Shown here: positions 1 through 4,530 of the stretch, in pieces | Position numbering within the stretch: the first letter of the stretch is position 1 | Layout of the letters: every line of letters starts with the position of its first letter | Origin: Thiomonas sp. | Lineage (GTDB): Bacteria > Pseudomonadota > Gammaproteobacteria > Burkholderiales > Burkholderiaceae_C | Direction of reading: 5' to 3' | Assembly: GCA_028706735.1 (NCBI GenBank) | Contig: JAQTVS010000212.1 | Coordinates: 1-5,532 of the forward strand | Length of the DNA: 5,532 nucleotides | Notes under the pieces: generated by a model | What the model saw: only the letters and a program-made list of their open reading frames with translations | What the model was told of the DNA's origin: nothing | The model's database searches: none | Made by a program: the position numbers and the translations under genes

Positions 1-77
1 GGTATCGGACGGTCTACGGCTACAACCGCGAACCGCTGGGCGTGTTTGTCGGTCTGACCTGGCGGCCGGCGCTCTGA
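1..77 (+). CDS. TonB-dependent outer-membrane receptor, C-terminal end (partial)
   Basis: Only the last 24 full codons are present, in the frame starting at base 3 and ending at TGA 75-77. They read YRTVYGYNREPLGVFVGL followed by TWRPAL. The pattern of aromatic residues, a GYNREP turn and an alternating GVFVGLTW strand is what the last beta-strands of TonB-dependent receptors look like, and this tail resembles those of cobalamin/siderophore receptors in beta-proteobacteria. The protein would sit in the outer membrane and take up a metal chelate using TonB energy. The permease gene starts only 10 bp downstream, so the two are probably co-transcribed, which supports the assignment. The substrate cannot be read from this fragment. 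BtuB (vitamin B12) is a reasonable guess because the next two genes are BtuCD-like, but a siderophore receptor is not excluded. Confidence 0.72.
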   Translation, partial: YRTVYGYNREPLGVFVGLTWRPAL

Positions 78-87
78 ATCGCGCAAC

Positions 88-1041
88 ATGACCGCTGAAC
101 TTGCCGCGCACGCGCGCGCGCATCGACCCAATGCGTGGCGCTGGGGTTTGCCGCTGCTCCTGGCTGCGGTGGTTGCAGCGGCCTTGTCGGTGGGCGAGGG
201 CGGGTGGAATGCGGCCATCATCTGGCAACTCCGCCTGCCGCGTGTGCTCGCAGGGGTGGGGGTGGGCGCCTTGCTGGCGCAGGCGGGGCTGGCCATGCAG
301 ATTCTGCTGCGCAACCCGCTCGCTGACCCCTATGTGCTTGGCGCTTCCGGCGGGGCGGGGCTGGGCGCGATTGTGGCCTTGCTGCTCGGCGCGGCGTTGT
401 GGTCGGGCAGCGTGCTGGGCGCGGCAGCGGCGTTGTTGCTGCTGCTGCTGATTGGCCGCCGCATCCTGGCGAGCCGGGATGATGAGGCCTCCGCCCAGCT
501 CATTCTGATTGGCGCCATGTTGGCCGCGCTGGCCGGGGCCCTGTCCACCCTGCTGCTCAGCCTGGTGCCCGATCAGCAATTGCGTGGCGCCATGTTCTGG
601 CTGGTGGGCAATCTGTCCGGGGCGACGCATGGGCTCTGGCTTTGCGGCCTGGCGGTGCTGCTGGCGGCCTGGATGCTGTGGCGTCAGCGTCGATATGACC
701 GCCTGATGCTGGGCAGCGAGGTGGCTTGGCTGCTGGGCGAGCCGGTGCTGCGGGCGCGGCTGGAGCTGGTGCTGCTGGCGGCGCTGGCCACCGGGGCGTC
801 GGTGGCAGTGGCCGGGGCGGTGGGCTTTGTCGGGCTGGTCGTGCCGCAGGCTTTGCGGCTGGCCGGCATGCAGCGCCTGCGCGATCTGGCCTGGGCTGCG
901 CCGCTGGCCGGTGCGGCGTTGGTGGTGGCGGCGGACACTCTGGCGCGCGGGGTGTTCATGCCGTATGAATTGCCGGTGGGCGCGGTCACCGCGCTGGTGG
1001 GCGCGCCCGTGTTCATCCTCATGTTGCGGCGGGTGCGATGA
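88..1041 (+). CDS. FecCD/BtuC-family ABC transporter permease (cobalamin or iron-siderophore)
   Basis: This 317-residue polytopic protein is close to the usual length of the family (E. coli BtuC is about 326). Family landmarks in order: hydrophobic TM1 at about 20-35; LRLPRVLAGVGVGALLAQAG at 48-67; the hallmark RNPLADPYVLGASGGAGLG at 75-93; a helix with GAMLAALAGALSTLLLSL at 142-159; MFWLVGNLSGA at 169-179; the coupling region GAVGFVGLVVPQALRL at 243-258, which contacts the ATPase; and ADTLAR at 282-287 with ELPVGAVTALVGAPVFI at 294-310. It would form a homodimeric inner-membrane channel. The usual family sequence at the coupling region is VPH; here it is VPQ (Q254). The ATG at 88 has only a weak ribosome-binding site and follows the receptor stop by 10 bp, suggesting coupling. 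The last bases overlap the ATPase start (ATGA). Family assignment is firm; the substrate is inferred from neighbours. Confidence 0.93.
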   Translation: MTAELAAHARAHRPNAWRWGLPLLLAAVVAAALSVGEGGWNAAIIWQLRLPRVLAGVGVGALLAQAGLAMQILLRNPLADPYVLGASGGAGLGAIVALLLGAALWSGSVLGAAAALLLLLLIGRRILASRDDEASAQLILIGAMLAALAGALSTLLLSLVPDQQLRGAMFWLVGNLSGATHGLWLCGLAVLLAAWMLWRQRRYDRLMLGSEVAWLLGEPVLRARLELVLLAALATGASVAVAGAVGFVGLVVPQALRLAGMQRLRDLAWAAPLAGAALVVAADTLARGVFMPYELPVGAVTALVGAPVFILMLRRVR

Positions 1042-1799
1042 CACACGACGCCTGGCTGCAGGTCAATGGCCTGGATGTGGTGGCCGCGGCGCATCTGCCG
1101 CCGCTGGCACGGGGTGTGACACTGGGTTTGCGCCCAGGCGACCGGCTCGGACTGATCGGCCGCAATGGCGCGGGCAAATCCACGCTGTTGCGGCAGATTG
1201 CTGGGCTGTCGCCTCTGGCCGGCGCAGGCGCGACGGTGCAACTGCAGGGCCGCGCCCTGCACAGCCTCGGCCCCGAACGCCTGGCTGCTTTGCGCACCCT
1301 CATGCCGTCTCAGCCGCGCGACAGGTTCAATCTGTCCGTTCTGGCCTTGCTCGAAATGGCGCAGCCCCGGGTGGACGCGCCGGCTGCGCACGAGGCGCTG
1401 CGGCGGCTGGATGCGTGGGCGCTGCGTGACCGCGATGTGCTCGCCCTGTCCGCCGGGGAGCGGCAGCGCGTGGCTTTGGCGCAGGCCTTGGTGCAAGACT
1501 GCCCCTTGCTGTTGCTGGATGAGCCGGTGGCGTTTCAGGACCCGGGGCATCAGCGCCTGGTGGGCGCCTTGCTGGAAACCTTGACCGACCACATCGTGGT
1601 GTTCTGCGCGCATGACGTGAACTGGGTGGCGCGCCACGCCACGCATGTGCTTGGCCTGGGTTTGCAGGGCGACGACCGCGACTGGTTTTCCGCCCCATGC
1701 GACACTGCGTTGCAGCCCGAGCGGCTGCACCGCCTGTACGACTGCCACTGGATACGCCTGCAGGACGCCGACGGGCGCTGCGCCTGGATTGCCTTGTAG
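1038..1799 (+). CDS. ABC transporter ATP-binding protein, BtuD/FecE-like
   Basis: This 253-residue protein is the energy-providing subunit for the permease encoded immediately before it. All nucleotide-binding motifs are visible: Walker A GRNGAGKST at 41-49, Q-loop around Q92 (MPSQPRD), signature LSAGERQRVALAQAL at 137-151, Walker B LLLLDEP at 157-163 with D161 and catalytic E162, D-loop-like AFQDPGHQ at 165-172, and the switch histidine H192 in FCAHDVNW. Nothing essential appears missing, so it should hydrolyse ATP. The ATG overlaps the permease stop as ATGA (1038-1041), a classic sign of translational coupling and fixed subunit stoichiometry. Length and motif spacing match importers of the cobalamin/siderophore/haem class. 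The C-terminal part (about 205-253) is less conserved; WFSAP and PERLHRLY are typical of the tails of this class. The exact substrate is an inference from locus context. Confidence 0.93.
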   Translation: MTHDAWLQVNGLDVVAAAHLPPLARGVTLGLRPGDRLGLIGRNGAGKSTLLRQIAGLSPLAGAGATVQLQGRALHSLGPERLAALRTLMPSQPRDRFNLSVLALLEMAQPRVDAPAAHEALRRLDAWALRDRDVLALSAGERQRVALAQALVQDCPLLLLDEPVAFQDPGHQRLVGALLETLTDHIVVFCAHDVNWVARHATHVLGLGLQGDDRDWFSAPCDTALQPERLHRLYDCHWIRLQDADGRCAWIAL

Positions 1800-1844
1800 C
1801 GGCGGGATGCACCGACACGCGGCAGGATCGCCGATACTTCGGCC

Positions 1845-3089
1845 ATGCCCACCTCGACCATTCCACCCAAGGCGCCGGATCCTTTGCCAAAGGCCAGCCG
1901 CTGGCGCGTCCTCAAAGCCAGACTGAGCACCGCCGTCAGACTGGTCGTGAAAGACTGGAAGCAGTATGGGCCGACGCTGCTGGCGGCGTTGTTGGCGCTG
2001 AGCAGCGGCGCCTACCAGATCGGTCTGCAATTCGTCCCTCTGCGGCAGGCCGTGCTCGGCATCGTGCAGCGTGGGGCGGAGGGCATTTCCGGGCTGGCCG
2101 ATCTGGCCGCGTTTCCGCATGTGCTGATCGGCGCCGGGCTCCTCCTGATGGTGCCGGGCCTGCTGCTGCGTGCCCGCGTGGCCTGGATTTTGAGCATCCT
2201 GCTCAGCGCGCTGTCTGCCGGACTGGCCTTCTGGGCGGCACGTCGCCCCGATGGCATTTTTGTCTTGTCCGGCGCGCTGCTGCTGGTGCTGCTGGTGTAC
2301 TCCCGGCACTTCACCCGCAGCAGTCTGGCCGCGAGCTCCCTGTTCGCACTGCTCGGCGTGGGCAGCCTGCTGAGTTACGGCACCCTGGGCAGCCTTTGGT
2401 TTGGCGCGGGGTACACGCCGCCCATTCACAGCCTGCCCACGGCGTTTTATTACACCATCGAGACCATGTCCACGGTCGGTTATGGCGACATCGTGCCGCA
2501 TACTTTGCAGGCGCGCATGTTCACGGTGTCGATGATCGTGCTGGGCATTTCGGTCTTTGCAACCACGCTGTCCGTGGTGATCGGCCCGCTGGTGGGCGGC
2601 AGCCTCAAACGTGCTCTGGAGGGCAAGATGCAAAAGGAACAGCGCAAAAATCATTACGTCATCATCGGCGTGTCCAGCCTGGCGTACGCCATGTGGAAAG
2701 AATTGACCAGCCGCGGCGCGCCGGTCACAGTCATTGCACCCGCCGGGCACGCTTCTCCCTACCCAGATTCTGCCGACGTGATCACCGCAGACGCCACCCG
2801 CAATGAAACCCTGGAACTGGCCGGCGTGCCGCGCGCCAAGGCCGTGCTGACCCTGCGGGAAGACGACGCCGAGAACGCCTTTGCCGTGCTCGCGGTCAAG
2901 GAACTTGCACCCGGCGTGAAAACCATTGCCGGGGTTAACGATGTGCGGCATGTCAACAAAATCCGGCGGGTGCAGCCAGACGTGCTGTTCGCGCCGCAAC
3001 TGCTCGGCAGCCAGCTTCTGGTGCGCGATCTGTTCGGCGAGCCCATTGACAACGAGACGGTGCACAAACTGCTGTTCCCCAACGCCTGA
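1845..3089 (+). CDS. kch: Kch-type potassium channel with RCK (TrkA-N) domain
   Basis: The 414-residue product matches E. coli Kch (417) in length and layout. It has six predicted membrane segments (about 43-63, 90-108, 111-131, 137-152, 163-185 and 224-249) and a pore helix followed by the filter TVGYGD at 210-215 within FYYTIETMSTVGYGDIVP. An RCK domain follows at about 269-395. The end, QPDVLFAPQLLGSQLLVRDL, closely parallels E. coli Kch. The filter indicates potassium selectivity in the inner membrane. The fourth segment has few positive charges, so strong voltage sensing is unlikely despite the family name. The RCK nucleotide-binding loop is degenerate (IIGVSSLA at 273-280), as in E. coli Kch. 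The ATG at 1845 is the best start because alignment with E. coli Kch begins near residue 17, and it lacks a good Shine-Dalgarno. The 45-bp gap from the ATPase gene suggests a separate function, though transcription may read through. Confidence 0.93.
   Translation: MPTSTIPPKAPDPLPKASRWRVLKARLSTAVRLVVKDWKQYGPTLLAALLALSSGAYQIGLQFVPLRQAVLGIVQRGAEGISGLADLAAFPHVLIGAGLLLMVPGLLLRARVAWILSILLSALSAGLAFWAARRPDGIFVLSGALLLVLLVYSRHFTRSSLAASSLFALLGVGSLLSYGTLGSLWFGAGYTPPIHSLPTAFYYTIETMSTVGYGDIVPHTLQARMFTVSMIVLGISVFATTLSVVIGPLVGGSLKRALEGKMQKEQRKNHYVIIGVSSLAYAMWKELTSRGAPVTVIAPAGHASPYPDSADVITADATRNETLELAGVPRAKAVLTLREDDAENAFAVLAVKELAPGVKTIAGVNDVRHVNKIRRVQPDVLFAPQLLGSQLLVRDLFGEPIDNETVHKLLFPNA
2618..2630 (+). promoter_or_regulatory. 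Candidate internal ribosome-binding site and ATG before the Kch RCK domain
   Basis: Inside kch, GGAGGG (2618-2623) precedes an in-frame ATG at 2628-2630 (Met262), with 5 nt between GGAGG and ATG. This is a much better start signal than the one at the annotated kch ATG. Met262 falls in the linker after the last membrane helix, just before the RCK domain, so initiation here would give a soluble protein of 153 residues. RCK channels such as MthK are known to make a separate RCK polypeptide from an internal Met, and something similar has been discussed for E. coli Kch. The codons also encode the linker (EGKMQKEQ), so the SD could be coincidental. Confidence 0.55.
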
Positions 3090-3091
3090 AA

Positions 3092-3176
3092 GCGCCCCCA
3101 GACCTGCCGCGTTCGCGTCAGGCCCCCCGAGGGGGATGAGAAAACTTGGGGCGGCCCGGCGTTTTCTCAGGAGCGC
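3092..3176 (+). repeat. Hairpin-rich intergenic element downstream of kch, possible terminator
   Basis: Three consecutive inverted repeats start 3 bp after the kch stop. The first is CCTG-c-CGC/GCG-t-CAGG at 3103-3122 with a GTTC loop. The second is CCCC-CGAG-GGGG at 3124-3135. The third is a perfect 9-bp arm pair TGAGAAAAC/GTTTTCTCA at 3137-3145 and 3161-3169, enclosing a GC-rich loop. The pattern (C-run, 'GCGTCAGG', C6-GAG-G5, 'CTTGGGGCGGCCCGGCG') resembles a short dispersed element that I associate with Burkholderiales intergenic regions; this is from memory, and only one copy is in the window. The last hairpin ends in TTTTCTC and could stop transcription of kch, but it lacks a clean U-tract. 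Confidence 0.5.
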
Positions 3177-3197
3177 AGAACGCCGGCTGCAACACCT

Positions 3198-3277
3198 GCT
3201 GACAAGTCAGCGTCAAACACATTCGGCTGGCATGATGCAAGTCAAGTGCATGCGGCAGCGCAGCACGCAAACTGTGC
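3198..3277 (+). promoter_or_regulatory. Putative operator region upstream of the phasin gene
   Basis: The phasin leader contains several small dyads. They are GCTGAC-AA-GTCAGC at 3198-3211, ATGCA-N7-TGCAT at 3235-3251, TGCGGCA at 3251-3257, and GCAC-N7-GTGC at 3263-3277. Phasin genes in other proteobacteria are repressed by PhaR, which binds TGC-rich dyads, so this TGC-rich cluster is a plausible target. No convincing -35/-10 pair is visible, and nothing in the window encodes PhaR. This is a structural observation with an inferred role; short palindromes are common by chance. Confidence 0.3.
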
Positions 3278-3295
3278 GTACTTATTCACAATTCT

Positions 3296-3300
3296 GGAGG
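3296..3300 (+). promoter_or_regulatory. Strong Shine-Dalgarno of the phasin gene
   Basis: GGAGG lies 6 nt before the ATG at 3307. It fixes the phasin start, although the same frame stays open far upstream through the intergenic region. It is among the strongest ribosome-binding sites in the window, consistent with phasins being abundant granule proteins. Confidence 0.85.
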
Positions 3301-3306
3301 TGTGCC

Positions 3307-3768
3307 ATGCAACCGACCGAGCAACTGCAAGCCGTGCAAAAAGCCGAGTTGGAGTCCGCTTTTGCCCTGAGCCAGACCCTGTTTCGCGGGTTTGAGCAAA
3401 TGACCCAGCTGCAACTGCAGATGATGCGCGACATGGCGCAACATGCGGCAGAGGCTGTTGAAACCACCTTGTCCGCACGGGACATGCAGACCTGGCTGAA
3501 CGCCCAGGCGCAGAGTTCGCCGCAAGCAGGCGGGGAGGGCATGATGGCCTATTTTCAGAAACTCGCGCAAATTGTCTCGGCCACCCAGACCGAAATGGCC
3601 GAGACGATGAATTCCAGCCTGAACCACCTGCAAACCAGTTTGCAGGACAGCGTGAAACAGGGCGCGGCCGCCTTGCCCGCGGGCGGCGAGCCGGTGCAAG
3701 CGCTGTTTCAGAGCGCGATGCAGTTCACCACGCAGGCCGTCGAGGCCATGCAGAACGCGCAGCAGTAG
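3307..3768 (+). CDS. Phasin family protein (polyhydroxyalkanoate granule surface), cut by in-frame TAG
   Basis: The 153-residue product as read to the TAG at 3766-3768 begins MQPTEQLQAVQKAELESAFA. This is the classic opening of the phasin_2 family: a Gln-rich amphipathic helix with QKA, then L/F-spaced SQTLFRGFEQMTQLQLQMMRD at about 22-42. The remainder is almost entirely helical and Ala/Gln-rich, with no cysteine, and has AYFQKLAQIVSATQTEMAE at 81-99 and QALFQSAMQFTTQAVEAMQ at 131-149. Phasins coat PHB granules in the cytoplasm and control their size and number. The frame does not really end at the TAG: 28 further codons of phasin-like sequence follow in the same frame to TGA 3853-3855. A full-length form would therefore be 181 residues plus whatever residue the TAG replaced. 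The truncated form keeps the core helices and may still bind granules. The gene heads a run ending in polyphosphate kinase. The family call is good from sequence pattern; it is not a precise subtype. Confidence 0.87.
   Translation: MQPTEQLQAVQKAELESAFALSQTLFRGFEQMTQLQLQMMRDMAQHAAEAVETTLSARDMQTWLNAQAQSSPQAGGEGMMAYFQKLAQIVSATQTEMAETMNSSLNHLQTSLQDSVKQGAAALPAGGEPVQALFQSAMQFTTQAVEAMQNAQQ
3627..3646 (+). repeat. Near-perfect inverted repeat inside the phasin gene
   Basis: The arms CCTGCAAAC (3627-3635) and GTTTGCAGG (3638-3646) are perfect reverse complements separated by CA. As RNA this would form an 8-bp stem with a CCAG loop. It encodes the stretch H-L-Q-T-S-L-Q-D (residues 107-114), where the repeated LQ words may have created it by chance. 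No U-tract follows, so it is not a terminator. Confidence 0.6.
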
Positions 3769-3855
3769 GCCGCCAAGCTGATGAGCGACCAGGCGCAGAG
3801 CCTGTCGGCGGCTGGAAAGAAAGCAGCGGTTCCGGCGCGCAAGCGCGGCAGTTGA
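3769..3855 (+). pseudogene. Detached C-terminal tail of the phasin, downstream of the in-frame TAG
   Basis: Directly after the TAG the phasin frame continues AAKLMSDQAQ, SLSAAGKKAAV and PARKRGS, ending at TGA 3853-3855. Composition continues seamlessly from the helical Ala/Gln-rich body into a Lys/Arg/Ala-rich tail, which is the usual phasin end. This argues that the TAG arose by a single substitution (for example CAG to TAG or GAG to TAG) rather than by a frameshift. No start codon with a ribosome-binding site precedes this tail; the ATG at 3781 has none. It is therefore translated only by readthrough, suppression, or if the TAG is an error. Confidence 0.75.
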
Positions 3856-3869
3856 ACCCTCGTTTCAGT

Positions 3870-3874
3870 AAGGA
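3870..3874 (+). promoter_or_regulatory. Shine-Dalgarno fixing the start of the AhpD-like gene
   Basis: AAGGA lies 7 nt before the ATG at 3882. It decides in favour of this ATG over a TTG at 3852, which is in the same frame but overlaps the phasin TGA and has no ribosome-binding site. Confidence 0.75.
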
Positions 3875-3881
3875 ACCCGCC

Positions 3882-4253
3882 ATGACAGACGCACCAGACA
3901 CCCCCATGCGCGACCGGCTGCACGAGATCGAGTCGCTGCTGTCCACACTCGGCAAAAGCCATCCAAACGAAGTCCAGGCCTTCATGAATTTCATGGGCAA
4001 GGCGGAATCCGGCCCTGCGCTGTCGGGCAAACAGAAAGAACTGGTGAATGTGGCGTTGTCGGTTGCCGCGCAGTGCGAATGGTGCATCGCCTTTCACGTC
4101 AAGCAGGCGGTGCATGCCGGGGCGAAACGCGACGAACTCATCGAGGCCGGATTTCTGGCGGTGCTCATGCACGGCGGCCCGGCGATGATGTACATGACGC
4201 CGCTGCTCAATGCGCTTGATGAGTTCGGCCTGCCCGCGGCGGTTCAGGTGTAG
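3882..4253 (+). CDS. Carboxymuconolactone decarboxylase family / AhpD-like protein
   Basis: This 123-residue protein has the CMD/AhpD fold signature: E53 in KELVNVALSVAAQCEWCIAFH, then the redox pair C65-x-x-C68 and H72, followed by VKQAVHAGAKRDELIEAGF (73-91) and a hydrophobic helix with GGPAMMYMTPLL (98-109). In AhpD-type members the CxxC pair is a peroxidatic/disulfide-exchange centre with the Glu and His as proton relay. True decarboxylases of the family usually lack the pair, so a thiol-redox role in the cytoplasm is more likely. The ATG at 3882 is chosen for its AAGGA ribosome-binding site. It lies 26 bp after the original phasin TGA and 3 bp before the next gene, consistent with an operon. 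The true substrate is unknown. Proximity to storage-granule genes suggests protection or redox housekeeping in storing cells, but that is only inference. Confidence 0.88.
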   Translation: MTDAPDTPMRDRLHEIESLLSTLGKSHPNEVQAFMNFMGKAESGPALSGKQKELVNVALSVAAQCEWCIAFHVKQAVHAGAKRDELIEAGFLAVLMHGGPAMMYMTPLLNALDEFGLPAAVQV

Positions 4254-4256
4254 AGC

Positions 4257-4529
4257 ATGAAGCAAGCGCCGTTGTCGCCCGAGAAGATGCGGCAGTTTGA
4301 AGAGTTCATCTGGCGCGCCATGGGGCGGCTCGATGGCACCCAGTCGCGCGATCTGCTCGACCCCAAGAGCGAGCTCGGCCAGATCGCGCGCGCCTACTAC
4401 GAAGAACTGGCCGAAGGCAAACCTTGGGATGAGATGGCGGATTACCTCACCCCCGTCGGCAGCGATGCGTTGCCGGAACATCTGCCTGCCGATCCGCCGC
4501 TGCAATCCGACCTGGGTCTAGGAGACTGA
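4257..4529 (+). CDS. Small hypothetical protein between AhpD-like and PPK2 genes
   Basis: I do not recognise this 90-residue protein. It is soluble and charged, with no membrane segment, signal peptide or cysteine. The first two-thirds is probably helical: SPEKMRQFEEFIWRAMGRLD (7-26) and ELGQIARAYYEELAEGKPWDEM (39-60). The end is Pro/Asp-rich (ALPEHLPADPPLQSDLGLGD, 71-90) and probably disordered. It is read as real because it is packed between two clear genes (3-bp gap before, 1 bp after), has good in-frame codon character, and carries the PPK2 ribosome-binding site inside its last codons. The start has only a weak AGGTG at a distance, so it may depend on ribosomes finishing the upstream gene. 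Met11 is an alternative start. A role tied to PPK2 or the phasin is possible but not shown. Confidence 0.75.
   Translation: MKQAPLSPEKMRQFEEFIWRAMGRLDGTQSRDLLDPKSELGQIARAYYEELAEGKPWDEMADYLTPVGSDALPEHLPADPPLQSDLGLGD
4520..4524 (+). promoter_or_regulatory. Shine-Dalgarno of ppk2, embedded in the upstream gene
   Basis: AGGAG lies 6 nt before the ppk2 ATG (4531) within the final codons of the 90-residue gene, whose TGA (4527-4529) is followed by a single base and then the ATG. This arrangement favours re-initiation and translational coupling. Confidence 0.85.
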
Positions 4530-4530
4530 A

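Noticed and set aside
1..87. Cobalamin riboswitch for the uptake locus
   Set aside because: Such an element would lie upstream of the receptor gene, outside the window; the 10-bp gap before the permease is too short.
1697..2806. Plus-strand open frame of 369 codons overlapping the ATPase end and kch
   Set aside because: It is out of frame with both proteins and its composition (Arg/Ala/Gly/His-rich) is that of a frame shadow.
684..3065. Very long open frame on the minus strand (793 codons) opposite the permease end, ATPase and kch
   Set aside because: It lies antisense to three clearly recognised genes in GC-rich DNA. Its translation is rich in His/Gln/Arg/Ala with no domain pattern, as expected for a codon-bias shadow.
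3228..3242. Sigma-54-like TGGCAT...TGC upstream of the phasin
   Set aside because: The GG-to-GC spacing is 6 instead of the required 10 nt.
3781..3855. Separate small gene starting at ATG 3781
   Set aside because: It has no ribosome-binding site, and its sequence is the direct in-frame continuation of the phasin, so it is better read as the phasin tail.
3852..3881. Upstream TTG start for the AhpD-like protein, adding 10 residues
   Set aside because: It overlaps the phasin TGA and has no ribosome-binding site, whereas ATG 3882 has AAGGA at 7 nt.
3708..4505. Minus-strand open frame of 265 codons opposite the phasin end, AhpD-like and 90-residue genes
   Set aside because: It is antisense to genes with clear motifs and ribosome-binding sites, is low in recognisable structure, and has no good start signal.
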